Origin: JACRBK01 sp964427955
GTDB lineage: Bacteria > Chloroflexota > Anaerolineae > Aggregatilineales > Aggregatilineaceae
Assembly (NCBI GenBank): GCA_964427955.1
Contig: CAYRWY010000022.1
Span: 1-28,897 of the forward strand
Reading direction: 5' to 3'
Length of the DNA stretch: 28,897 nucleotides
Shown here piece by piece: positions 1 through 7,587 of the stretch (its first letter is position 1; each line of letters opens with the position of its first letter). The translations under genes and the position numbers were made by a program. The notes under the pieces were generated by a model, which saw only the letters and a list, made by a program, of their open reading frames with translations, was not told the DNA's origin and made no database searches.

Positions 1-1037
1 GCCGTCAACGCGGCGGCGACGGCGTTGCGATCTTCCTGGTTCAGTTGATCCAGGTAGCCGTCCGGCAGGGTGAGCGAATCGGTCAGACGGCCATCGAGGC
101 CCGCCCCAAACTGGGTGAGCAGCGCGGCCATACTCGCACCGTCCAGCACCGAAAAGATCGAGCAGGAGGCCGGATCGTCGGGCTGGGCGGCGGCGCAGCG
201 GGCCTGGATGTCGAACAGGATTTGCAGCACGTCGGGCGTGATGTCCGCCGTCGTCCCGAGCGGGCCGGAGAGGTAGCCGTCCGCCAGGAAGTCGTTGAAG
301 AGGTCGGCCAGGTTGCGCACGCCGGTGATCTCGGTCAGGTCCTGCGCCGTCGCAAAGTGATCCATCTGCCAGCGGGCCGGGAGGGCAGGGGCAGGCTGCG
401 CCAGGTCGGGCAAGGGCTGCGGCTCCCCACTGCGCCGGGCTTGCAGTTCACCGGCCAGGGTCTGGTCGATGGTGTCGAAGGCACTGTCCGGCAGCGCGCC
501 GAGCACCTCCGGCGAGAAACTCCGCCAGACCTCCGGGTCCAGCGGGGCCAGAAAATTCACGTTTTCTTGCAGGCTGTAGGCATACAGGTAGAGGACGACA
601 TCCGGCGTCAGGTCGGCGATCATGTCCGGCGGGGTCACGCCGTCGGGCGGGGTGATCGTTCGCAGCGGCAGGGGGAGACCGTCCAGCACCGTCTGGAGAT
701 CGTCTTGAATCTGCTGCTGGTCCAGCCCGAATTCGTTGCGTATTTGCAGGAACGCATAACTGCTGGCAGTGCTGGATTCGCGATTGACCACGCCTTCGAC
801 CTTGCCCGCTCCCTGCTCGATTGGGACGGTGTACGCCTGGAGCATCAGGTCGCCGCTCGTTCCGCCGTTGGTACGCGCCAGAATGTAGGTAGAGGGTAGC
901 TCGATGGAGGGAAGAAGCTCGATATTCAGGCTTAGAACCGCGTAGACGCCCAACGCCATCAGGGCGATGGTCAGCCCGATGGTGAACCAGCGAAAGCGGA
1001 TGGACAGCCGGGTGATATGATCGAACACGACTCTCAT
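1..1037 (-). CDS. RND-family efflux permease, N-terminal part (truncated by window edge)
   Basis: The minus strand is open from an ATG at 1037 to the left edge (345 codons, no stop). The start is supported by AGGAAGG at 1046-1052. The N-terminus has the RND layout: a short cytoplasmic helix (ITRLSIRFRWF), one membrane span at about residues 16-38, then the LNIELLPSIELP segment that in AcrB/HAE1 proteins leads into the periplasmic porter domain. The next stretch (GGTSGDLMLQAYTVPIEQ, then VEGVVNRESST) resembles the PN1 subdomain of RND pumps. From about residue 130 the sequence departs from the AcrB pattern and becomes a helical, Asp/Leu/Pro-rich region with phrases such as LPDSAFDTID and LPDGYLDQL. 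The likely role is proton-driven export of drugs or lipids across the cytoplasmic membrane. The catalytic transmembrane bundle lies outside the window, so the substrate class cannot be judged. Confidence 0.8.
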   Translation of the reverse strand, partial: MRVVFDHITRLSIRFRWFTIGLTIALMALGVYAVLSLNIELLPSIELPSTYILARTNGGTSGDLMLQAYTVPIEQGAGKVEGVVNRESSTASSYAFLQIRNEFGLDQQQIQDDLQTVLDGLPLPLRTITPPDGVTPPDMIADLTPDVVLYLYAYSLQENVNFLAPLDPEVWRSFSPEVLGALPDSAFDTIDQTLAGELQARRSGEPQPLPDLAQPAPALPARWQMDHFATAQDLTEITGVRNLADLFNDFLADGYLSGPLGTTADITPDVLQILFDIQARCAAAQPDDPASCSIFSVLDGASMAALLTQFGAGLDGRLTDSLTLPDGYLDQLNQEDRNAVAAALT

Positions 1038-1076
1038 ACGGGATGCCTTCCTGTAAGGGTAGATAAAGTGCCTCTC

Positions 1077-1105
1077 AGTATAGTCGGGGCAGGGCCATGC
1101 GCCAA
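1077..1105 (-). promoter_or_regulatory. Promoter of the RND permease gene
   Basis: Read on the minus strand, TTGGCG (1100-1105) is followed by a 17 bp spacer and TATACT (1077-1082). The predicted transcript would start near 1070, about 30 bases before the start codon and upstream of the AGGAAGG ribosome site. The -10 matches the consensus at five of six positions. Confidence 0.6.
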
Positions 1106-1483
1106 GATTGTCCGGTATGGAGGGGAAAATAGCGCGTCGTGCATCATAACGAAGCTCTAACAATCGAAAAATTGCAATATAATATAACCGTTTTCTAACT
1201 TGTTCAATGTGAGATAATATTCGCGCGGTTTGGGCCTGGAATGGGCAAGGTTTGGGAATACATACTGTGTGAAATTAGGCACAATCTAGCAGGTCACGAA
1301 TCAAAGGTCGCCAATGACAGGCTGTGTGCGCTGCTCACACGACTCGTGGCTGAGATCAGAGCTTGCAAAGCTGGTGGAAGCGTCCGGAGCAGGACGTCGA
1401 TCAGAGTCAGAGCGCTGAGCCAGACCCCTTCTGGGTGGCAGGGCGCTGGAAATCGCTCCCATTTTTGTGTGTGGGATAATGGG

Positions 1484-1510
1484 TTGCGCTTTTGATGATA
1501 CTGATATAAC
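1484..1510 (+). promoter_or_regulatory. Possible promoter of the TIR-recombinase
   Basis: TTGCGC (1484-1489) is followed 15 bp later by TATAAC (1505-1510). The same -35 word occurs in two better promoters of this window (11176 and 20353), but the 15 bp spacer is short. This is the best pair I can find upstream of the gene and it is weak. Confidence 0.3.
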
Positions 1511-1524
1511 ATAATCTTAGAAAT

Positions 1525-1549
1525 GTTGCACGATAATCTTACGTTGCAC
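1525..1549 (+). repeat. Short direct repeat upstream of the TIR-recombinase
   Basis: The heptamer GTTGCAC occurs at 1525-1531 and again at 1543-1549, 18 bases apart (close to two helical turns). It ends 16 bases before the preferred start codon. Spaced repeats like this can be binding sites for a repressor or for the recombinase itself, but seven bases is short and chance cannot be excluded. Confidence 0.25.
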
Positions 1550-1565
1550 TTCTGTGAGGGAAGAA

Positions 1566-3050
1566 ATGCCTGAAATGGTCTTTATCAGCTACGCTCGCGC
1601 CGACTATGAGCACGCTCAATGGCTCAATCACGCGCTACAAGCCTCCCACATTGGCGTTTTCCTGGATACGGACAATATTTTCGTCGGATCGCAGTGGGAT
1701 CAAGAAGTGGCGCAGGCTATCCGCACCTGCACTGCATTGGCCGTGATCGTGAGTCCCAACACGGCATCCGCATCGAACGTGCTGCAAGAAGTGAATCTGG
1801 CACGACAGTTTCAACATCCGGTACTGCCCATCGTTGTTTGTGAATATGAGCACAATCTCTGGTATCTCGAAGGTCTGCCCACCGCCGATTTCACGGGCGA
1901 CCGCGACCGCGCGCTGCGGCGTTGGATTACCCAGCATTTTCGTCCGGACAAACCAAGCCTGACCCTGGGCGAAGCTCGCGACGCCTATCTGAACCGCGCC
2001 ACCCTCAAGTCGCGCCATACGATGGACTCCTACGCCCGCGCCATCGGCCTCTTTTTCGATTTTCTGGCGGATCGGACGGCGGCACGCGTGCTGCCCATCC
2101 AGAAAACGTCCTACCCCCTGCCCCAGGAGATCCCGCTGGATGCCCTGACCGAAGACGATATTCCCGTGCTGCTCCAGTTCGCCCAATGGCTGCTCACGCC
2201 GGGATCGGATCGCAGCGGCGACAAACGCCCCTACAAGGCGACTACCGTCGAACTCCGCCTGGCGGGGGTGCAAAACTGGTTCCAATTCATGGACGACTAC
2301 GGCTGGCTGCCGGGAGAGTTCAAGCTGGCGAAGGCGAAGCGGATCGTGCAAGACGAGCTGCGCGGACGGCCCCAGCGCAGCGGTCCCCCGCAGCCGCCGG
2401 AACACATCGAAGAGGTCATCTATTATTATGACAACCTGGAGCTTCCCAAGCACCTGCGCAAGCCGGACGTGAGCGCTGTCCGCATCTACCAGTGGGAAGT
2501 CACCCGGCTGCGCAACCGCGCCCTGCTCCACGCTTTGGCGGAGACCGGCGGACGGATCAGCGAGATCCTCAGCCTGAACCTGAGCGACTTTCCGCCGCGC
2601 TACCTGAACAAAAACGAGGTGCTGCGCATCGAGGTCACCGGCAAGGGCGGCCACACCTACTACCTGCGCTTCCTGGACGCGCTGCCGGTGATACGTGCTT
2701 ACCTCGAGGCGCGCGGCTCGAACCTGAAAGGAAACCTCAAGGGCGAGGTGCCGCTCTTCGCCAGCCACGATCCCCGCTACGACGGCAGCCGGATGAGCCG
2801 GATCGTGGCCTGGCGCGTGGTCCAGCGCGCTGCGCGAGCGCTCGGTTTGCGCGACATCACGCCGCACGATTTTCGCCACTGGCGCGCTACACAGTTGATC
2901 AACGCCGGTCATTCGCTGGACGTCGTGCAGGAGTACCTGGGACACCGTTCGGTGGAGACGACGCGGGCCTACTATGCACACACCGATCCGCTGCGCGTGG
3001 ACGATGCCGCACGCACGACCGGTCTTCCGGAGCCGGACGACGATCTCTAG
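1566..3050 (+). CDS. TIR domain - tyrosine recombinase fusion protein
   Basis: One uninterrupted frame joins two domains. Residues 4-92 read as a bacterial TIR domain: FISYARAD at its start, FLDTD in the second strand, a BB-loop-like segment ending in EVAQAI, then IVSPN and the helix VLQEVNLA. Glu75 sits where TIR NADases carry their catalytic glutamate. After a linker, about 130-260 is a SAM-like core-binding domain (SRHTMDSYARAIGLFFDFL). About 275-480 is the catalytic domain with every expected residue: Arg330 (TGGRISE), Lys360 (TGKGGH), His434 and Arg437 (PHDFRHWR), His460 (YLGHRS) and the nucleophile Tyr469 or its neighbour Tyr470 (TTRAYYAH). It should therefore cut and rejoin DNA. I chose ATG 1566 because GAGGG lies 5 bases upstream; an in-frame GTG at 1554 would add four residues but has no ribosome site. 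I know of no characterised protein with this architecture. NAD cleavage is possible but inferred. A terminator follows directly. Confidence 0.88.
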   Translation: MPEMVFISYARADYEHAQWLNHALQASHIGVFLDTDNIFVGSQWDQEVAQAIRTCTALAVIVSPNTASASNVLQEVNLARQFQHPVLPIVVCEYEHNLWYLEGLPTADFTGDRDRALRRWITQHFRPDKPSLTLGEARDAYLNRATLKSRHTMDSYARAIGLFFDFLADRTAARVLPIQKTSYPLPQEIPLDALTEDDIPVLLQFAQWLLTPGSDRSGDKRPYKATTVELRLAGVQNWFQFMDDYGWLPGEFKLAKAKRIVQDELRGRPQRSGPPQPPEHIEEVIYYYDNLELPKHLRKPDVSAVRIYQWEVTRLRNRALLHALAETGGRISEILSLNLSDFPPRYLNKNEVLRIEVTGKGGHTYYLRFLDALPVIRAYLEARGSNLKGNLKGEVPLFASHDPRYDGSRMSRIVAWRVVQRAARALGLRDITPHDFRHWRATQLINAGHSLDVVQEYLGHRSVETTRAYYAHTDPLRVDDAARTTGLPEPDDDL

Positions 3051-3057
3051 CCTCACC

Positions 3058-3082
3058 AGAAGCTCCCACACCGGGAGCTTCT
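3058..3082. terminator. Hairpin terminator between convergent genes
   Basis: A perfect 10 bp inverted repeat (AGAAGCTCCC, loop ACACC, GGGAGCTTCT) lies 7 bases after the stop of the TIR-recombinase and just beyond the stop of the small membrane protein gene on the other strand. There is no long T-run on either side, so efficiency is uncertain, but the position suits a shared bidirectional terminator. Confidence 0.65.
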
Positions 3083-3083
3083 G

Positions 3084-3482
3084 CTACTTCTTGTCGTTCT
3101 TATACCCCTGGCCTAGCGGCACCGCCAGCATCGCGCCGGTGAACCCGGTCAGGACGCCCACGTGCAGCAGGGCAAAGGGAATACACAGCCAGTACAAATT
3201 GCTGCTGAAGCTGTCACTCATGACCAGCAGGAGCAGGACCAGGGCGTGAGCGATCAGGCTCACCACCAGGATCGCGCTGCCCAGCATCAACAACAGCCCG
3301 CGCTGGGTCGCCATCGACGACGACAGGCGGTTGATGAACTCGCTGAGCCACCCTGAGGAGTCCACCCGCCGCAGCACCGGCCCCAACAGGCGGCCCACCT
3401 GTCGCACAAGCCACCGTCCGATCCAGCCCAGCACGGTGAAAGGGAACAACAACAGCTTGAAGATGCGCGCCACGACACTCAC
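3084..3482 (-). CDS. Small membrane protein translated with hflX
   Basis: A 132-residue protein of unknown family. It has a hydrophobic, possibly amphipathic N-terminal stretch (about residues 7-26), then two clear membrane spans at about 62-88 and 96-119, and a short charged tail (KNDKK). Between the first two hydrophobic parts is a basic segment (about 27-60) likely to be cytoplasmic. The GTG start overlaps the hflX TGA stop (GTGA), a layout typical of translational coupling, so it is probably made together with HflX. No enzyme motif is visible. A membrane partner or anchor for HflX would be a guess from position only. Confidence 0.7.
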   Translation of the reverse strand: MSVVARIFKLLLFPFTVLGWIGRWLVRQVGRLLGPVLRRVDSSGWLSEFINRLSSSMATQRGLLLMLGSAILVVSLIAHALVLLLLVMSDSFSSNLYWLCIPFALLHVGVLTGFTGAMLAVPLGQGYKNDKK

Positions 3483-4777
3483 TGAATATCTTCTTCCTCT
3501 GTAGGGGCCAGATGGGACAACTGCCCTGCCAGCCGGGCCGTCACCCGCGCCGTCAGGTTCACGCCCTGGCCCGTGTGCTCTTCGCTCAGCACCACACCCT
3601 GGTTATGGATCGCTGCCAGCCATTCGCCCTGCGCATACGGCACGTGTACCGACACTTCCACCAGGTTTTCCGCCAACGCGCGGCTGATCTCGTCCAACAA
3701 GCCGTCCAGGCCGGTCTTGCGCAAGGCTGACACCCGGCTCACCGCCCGGTAGCCCAGAGCAGCGGGATCGACTGTGAGCGGCTGTTCGCCCTGGTCGGCC
3801 TTGTTCAGCACCAGGATTTTAGGAATTCGCCCTGCGTCCAGTTCGGCCAGGGTATCCTCGACCACGTCCACGTGGTCCGAGGCGTGCGGGTGGCTGGCAT
3901 CGACCATGTGCAGCAGCAGGTCGGCCTCGGTCACTTCTTCCAGCGTCGCCCGGAAGGCCGCGACCAGCATCACCGGCAGTTTTTGGATGAAGCCCACCGT
4001 ATCGGACAGCAGCACGTGACGCCCACTGGGCAGCTCCACCCGCCGCGTGGTGGGATCGAGCGTGGCGAACAGTTGATCCGCCACGTAGACATCCGCCCCG
4101 GCCAGGGCATTGATCAGCGTCGATTTCCCGGCATTGGTGTAGCCCACCAGGGCCACGGTCGGGATTCCAGCCCGCAGCCGCTGGAAGCGGTGACGCTGGC
4201 GATGCACGCGGACGGCTTCCAGTTCCTTCTTCAGCCGCGCGATCTTGCGGCCCATCTCGCGGCGGTCCACTTCCAACTGGGTTTCACCCGGTCCGCGCAG
4301 CCCGACCCCGCCGACGCCGCCCCGCACGGCCCCACTGCCCGCCTGACGTGCCAGGTGGGTCCATTGGCGAGTCAGACGCGGGAGACGGTACTCGTACTGG
4401 GCTAGCTCGACTTGCAGCGCGCCTTCACGCGTGCGGGCGTGCTGGGCGAAGATGTCGAGGATCAACGCCGAGCGATCCAACACCTGCACCTTGTCGCCAA
4501 AAGCATTCTCCAACTCACGCTGGTGACGCGGCGACAGCTCGTCGTCAAAGATCACCATCGAGATGTTGTGCTGCGGCAGCATGGCCGTGATCTCTTCGAC
4601 TTTGCCCGATCCGATGAAGGTCGCTGCGTCAATGTGGGCTAACCGCTGGACCACGCGCCCGGCCACGATCACCCCGGCGGTCTCGGCCAGCAGCGCCAGC
4701 TCGTCCAGCGAGTCGTTGGCGCTGAACAGCGGACGGCTTCCCCGCACATCGACCCCGATCAGCAGGGCACGATCCAA
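3479..4777 (-). CDS. hflX: Ribosome-associated GTPase HflX
   Basis: HflX binds the large ribosomal subunit and splits or rescues stalled ribosomes using GTP. The sequence shows the glycine-rich linker of the family (GSGAVRGGVGGVGLRGPGET, about residues 147-166), the following helical region, and a full G domain: G1 GYTNAGKS (212-219), G3 DTVGF (259-263) and G4 NKAD (325-328). The N-terminal HflX domain begins at once (RALLIGVD). Length is normal for the family. The coordinates given use an in-frame TTG at 4777, but that codon has no ribosome site. A good AGGAG lies at 4811-4815, nine bases before an in-frame ATT at 4801, so translation may really begin there and add eight residues. The gene sits 41 bases after the histidine kinase and overlaps the following small membrane protein gene, so it is part of the trmFO operon. 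Confidence 0.95.
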   Translation of the reverse strand: MDRALLIGVDVRGSRPLFSANDSLDELALLAETAGVIVAGRVVQRLAHIDAATFIGSGKVEEITAMLPQHNISMVIFDDELSPRHQRELENAFGDKVQVLDRSALILDIFAQHARTREGALQVELAQYEYRLPRLTRQWTHLARQAGSGAVRGGVGGVGLRGPGETQLEVDRREMGRKIARLKKELEAVRVHRQRHRFQRLRAGIPTVALVGYTNAGKSTLINALAGADVYVADQLFATLDPTTRRVELPSGRHVLLSDTVGFIQKLPVMLVAAFRATLEEVTEADLLLHMVDASHPHASDHVDVVEDTLAELDAGRIPKILVLNKADQGEQPLTVDPAALGYRAVSRVSALRKTGLDGLLDEISRALAENLVEVSVHVPYAQGEWLAAIHNQGVVLSEEHTGQGVNLTARVTARLAGQLSHLAPTEEEDIQ

Positions 4778-4810
4778 TGGAGTTTCAGTCTGAATACTAA
4801 TGGTCCGTTT

Positions 4811-4815
4811 CTCCT
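4811..4815 (-). promoter_or_regulatory. Ribosome binding site that questions the hflX start
   Basis: AGGAG on the minus strand lies 9 bases before an in-frame ATT (4799-4801) and 33 bases before the first conventional start (TTG at 4777). The frame upstream is closed by TAG at 4814-4816, so no ATG, GTG or other TTG is available. This points to an AUU start codon, as known for infC, or to weak initiation at TTG. Confidence 0.5.
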
Positions 4816-4818
4816 AAC

Positions 4819-6192
4819 TCAGGACGGGAGCACCGTATCGGGCACCGGTTCGTCTTTTCCTTCCCCGGCCTCGCCGCCTGCTCCCTCACGCACTTCGCCC
4901 GCTTCCTGGCCGGTTTCGGTCGTGACGGGCTTCGGCACTTCCGCGACCGCGCGCTCACTCGTCGCCAGCTTGGTGGGCAGGTTACGCGACAGGGTGCTGG
5001 CCGCCGTCGCCACCAGCGGGGACATCCCCTCTCCCGCCGTCACGTCGCGCAGCGGGATCATCAGGTGGAAGCAACTTCCCGGATGGGTTTCCTCGTCAAA
5101 ACCAGGACTCTCGGCCCACACTGTGCCGCCGTGCGCTTCCAACAGCCCCCGGGCGATCATCAGGCCCAGTCCGGCCCCGCCGCCTTTGAATTTTACCTTA
5201 CCGCTGGAATGGCGGGTAGGATCGCCGAGGCCGGAGAACTTCTCGAAGATGCGCTCCAGGTGCTCCGGGGCGATGCCGATCCCGGTATCCTGCACACGCA
5301 GGTCCACGTAGCCGGGGCGCTCGTTGCCGGACACGGTGATCTTGCCGCCGTCCGGCGTGAATTTGATTGCGTTGGCCAGCACCTTCTGAAACGCCTTGAG
5401 CAGCCGCTCGGAATCGCCGCTGGTAGGCCGCGGCGGAATGCTCTCCGACTGGACCTCGATGGTCAGATGGCGCAGCGCCGCGACGTCGCGCACTTCGGAG
5501 ACGGCGATGTCGATCATGCGCAGCAGCCAGACCGGCTGCACGTCCAGCGTGACCAGGCCGCTGTCGATCAGCGAGCCCTCGATCATGTCTTCGATCAACT
5601 CGCGCAGACGGCTGATCCCGGTCTGCACGCCTTTGACCATCAACGCGGCGCGCGGATGCGTGGTTTCGCTCAGTTCCAGGCGCAGCATGTCCGCATAGCC
5701 CTCGACCACCGTCAGCGGAGTTTTAAGCTCGTGGGCGGCGATGGTGACGAAGCTCTCCTGGACGCCCGCGGCAGGCGGCGCAACCAACCGATGACTGGCC
5801 GCGTCCATGAGCGTGGCCGCCTCCGTCTTGGACAGGAACTCCGCCGCCTCGGTAATGGCGGCGTCCAGGCGGGCCATCAGCGCGAGCGGAGACTCCGAAG
5901 GCGATTCAGCCAGGAATTCCTGCCAGATCGCGCGCTTGAACACCCCCAGCACCGGCAGCATCCCGACGACGTGGCCGTCGATGGGAATGGCGCTCATGGC
6001 CGTCCAGCCGCGCAACAGTGTTTGCATCTTCTCGTGCTGCTCGCTGGCGATCACGTCGATCAGGCTGTCGAAGAACCAGCGCACCGGCCCGGCAGCCTCT
6101 TTCCGCAGCAGTTCGCGGCCTGAAAGCTGCTCGACGGCTATGGCAACCAGCCGCTCCTTGTGCTTTTCCAACCAGACTGCCAGAGCATCCAT
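4819..6192 (-). CDS. Soluble sensor histidine kinase
   Basis: A 457-residue kinase with no membrane span, so cytoplasmic. Residues 1-120 form an all-helical sensor region (AVWLEKHKERLVAIAVEQLSG at the start) that resembles the RsbRD-type N-terminal domain; that likeness is from memory and moderate. HisKA follows with the phosphoacceptor His154 in AAHELKTPL. The ATPase domain has the N box (Asn274 in VLANAIKFTP), G1 box (Asp302 in DTGIGI), F box (FEKFSG) and G2 box (GGGAGLGL, 337-344). After about residue 385 comes a tail rich in Gly, Glu and Thr with no domain. The start is well supported by GAGGAGG four bases upstream. The gene lies between trmFO and hflX in the same orientation with gaps near 40 bases. 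No response regulator gene is adjacent, so its partner is unknown. A TATAAT word on the minus strand at 6223-6228 lacks a good -35. Confidence 0.9.
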   Translation of the reverse strand: MDALAVWLEKHKERLVAIAVEQLSGRELLRKEAAGPVRWFFDSLIDVIASEQHEKMQTLLRGWTAMSAIPIDGHVVGMLPVLGVFKRAIWQEFLAESPSESPLALMARLDAAITEAAEFLSKTEAATLMDAASHRLVAPPAAGVQESFVTIAAHELKTPLTVVEGYADMLRLELSETTHPRAALMVKGVQTGISRLRELIEDMIEGSLIDSGLVTLDVQPVWLLRMIDIAVSEVRDVAALRHLTIEVQSESIPPRPTSGDSERLLKAFQKVLANAIKFTPDGGKITVSGNERPGYVDLRVQDTGIGIAPEHLERIFEKFSGLGDPTRHSSGKVKFKGGGAGLGLMIARGLLEAHGGTVWAESPGFDEETHPGSCFHLMIPLRDVTAGEGMSPLVATAASTLSRNLPTKLATSERAVAEVPKPVTTETGQEAGEVREGAGGEAGEGKDEPVPDTVLPS

Positions 6193-6231
6193 CGCGCCTC
6201 CTCGTACCAGGATATGCCCCCTATTATACCC

Positions 6232-7587
6232 TCAGACCGAATCCGCCGCTGAACGGTCCTGCTCCGCCAGATAGGCGTCGAGATCGCGCACCGCCCGCGC
6301 GGCATATGCTTTCTTGCGATCCCCCTTGGAGATCGGGCCGGTTTCTTCCAGCGGCGGCAGAATCCCGAAATTGGCTTTCATCGGCTGAAAGTCGGCAGGC
6401 TCCGCGTGAGTGATGTAGTGGCACAGCGAACCCAGGATGGTGGTCGGCGGCAGTTCCCACAGCGGTTGGCCGAGCACCAGGCGCGCGGCATTCACCCCGG
6501 CCAGCAGCCCGGTCCCAATGTTCCCCGCGTAACCTTCCACCCCGGTGATCTGGCCCGCGAAGAACAGATCGTCGCGGCCCTGGTACTGCAAAGTCGGACG
6601 CAGATGGACGGGAGAATTCAGGAACGTGTTGCGGTGCATCATCCCGTACCGCTCGAACTCGGCGCGATCCAGGCCGGGGATCATCCGCAGCACGCGCTGC
6701 TGCTCCGGCCAGCGCAGATTGGTCTGAAAGCCCACCAGGCTGTACAGCGTCCCCGCCAGGTTGTCCTGGCGGAGCTGCACGACGGCATACGGACGCCGCC
6801 CCGTACGCGGGTCACGCAGCCCGACCGGGCGCATCGGGCCGAAGGCCAGCGACTTCAGCCCGCGTTTGGCGATCTGCTCGACCGGCAGACAGCCCTCGAA
6901 AAAACGCGGATCCTCGCGCTCGAAATCGCGCAGCTCGATCACTTCCGCGGCCAGCAGCGCCGCGACAAACTCTTCGTACTGCGCTTTGTCCAGCGGACAG
7001 TTGATGTAATCCCCGTCCTCGTCCTCCCCCTTGCCGTAGCGGCTGGCGCGGAAGGCGTGATCCCAGTTGATCGACTCGGCGCTGACCGTGGGCGCAATCG
7101 CATCGTAGAAATAGAAATACTTCTCGCCGACCAGGCTGGCGATGTCCGCTGCCAGGGCGCTGGCCGTCAGCGGGCCGGTGGCGATCACACACGGGCCGTC
7201 AGGGATGTGCTGCACTTCTTCGCGCACCAGGGTGATCAACGGATGGGTGGTGATGGCTTCCGTCACCTTCTGGGCGAAGACCTCGCGATCCACGGCCAGC
7301 GCGCCGCCTGCCGGGACTGCCGCCTGCCCTGCCGCTGCCAGCAGCAGCGAATTCAGACGGCGCAGTTCGACCTTGAGCGCCCCCGGCGCGCGATCCGGCT
7401 GGTCCGATCCCAACGAATTACTGCACACCAATTCGGCCAGCCAGTCGGTCTGGTGGGCGGGCGTCGTCTGCGCGGGGCGCATCTCGTACAGGCGGACGGG
7501 GATGCCGCGTTGGGCGATCTGCCAGGCCGCTTCGCTGCCCGCCAGTCCTCCCCCGATCACCTGGATGCTGCGTTCTCGTGTTTCCAT
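6232..7587 (-). CDS. trmFO: Folate/FAD-dependent tRNA (uracil-54-C5)-methyltransferase TrmFO
   Basis: TrmFO makes ribothymidine at position 54 of tRNAs, using methylene-tetrahydrofolate as carbon source and FAD as reductant. The protein (451 residues, normal for the family) begins with the FAD-binding motif VIGGGLAGSEAAW and continues with LYEMRP, a family hallmark. Two conserved cysteine regions are present: LVCSNSLGS (Cys55) and EGCLPVEQIAKRG. The C-terminal part has QITGVEGYAGNIGTGLLAG, also characteristic. I prefer ATG 7587, since TTGAGG lies 7-8 bases upstream of it; an ATG six bases earlier (7593) sits directly against that site. It is the first gene of a minus-strand operon with the kinase, hflX and a small membrane protein, driven by the promoter at 7628-7656. 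Confidence 0.96.
   Translation of the reverse strand: METRERSIQVIGGGLAGSEAAWQIAQRGIPVRLYEMRPAQTTPAHQTDWLAELVCSNSLGSDQPDRAPGALKVELRRLNSLLLAAAGQAAVPAGGALAVDREVFAQKVTEAITTHPLITLVREEVQHIPDGPCVIATGPLTASALAADIASLVGEKYFYFYDAIAPTVSAESINWDHAFRASRYGKGEDEDGDYINCPLDKAQYEEFVAALLAAEVIELRDFEREDPRFFEGCLPVEQIAKRGLKSLAFGPMRPVGLRDPRTGRRPYAVVQLRQDNLAGTLYSLVGFQTNLRWPEQQRVLRMIPGLDRAEFERYGMMHRNTFLNSPVHLRPTLQYQGRDDLFFAGQITGVEGYAGNIGTGLLAGVNAARLVLGQPLWELPPTTILGSLCHYITHAEPADFQPMKANFGILPPLEETGPISKGDRKKAYAARAVRDLDAYLAEQDRSAADSV

Larger units (their letters stand above)
1106..1565. other. Non-coding stretch between RND permease and TIR-recombinase
   Basis: I see no convincing gene here. The left part (about 1135-1220) is strongly AT-rich, with TATAAT-like words at 1178-1183 and 1213-1218 but no matching -35. 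The right part is more GC-rich and contains an imperfect hairpin: AGCGC at 1411-1415 pairs with GCGCT at 1443-1447, and inside it CCAGA (1420-1424) pairs with TCTGG (1430-1434). An 84-codon open frame at 1241-1495 has no ribosome site and no recognisable protein features, so I do not call it. The stretch could hold the long leader and control region of the TIR-recombinase or the remains of an insertion. Confidence 0.5.

Noticed and set aside
45..899. 284-codon plus-strand frame
   Set aside because: It is antisense to the RND permease N-terminus, which shows a membrane span and family sequence.
1241..1495. 84-codon plus-strand frame upstream of the TIR-recombinase
   Set aside because: No ribosome site, no hydrophobic or domain pattern and no coupling to a neighbour; I treat the stretch as non-coding.
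1635..3071. 478-codon minus-strand frame
   Set aside because: It is antisense to the TIR-recombinase; it has no domains and no plausible start.
5065..6123. 352-codon plus-strand frame
   Set aside because: It is antisense to the histidine kinase, which has all kinase boxes; the composition is typical of a shadow frame.
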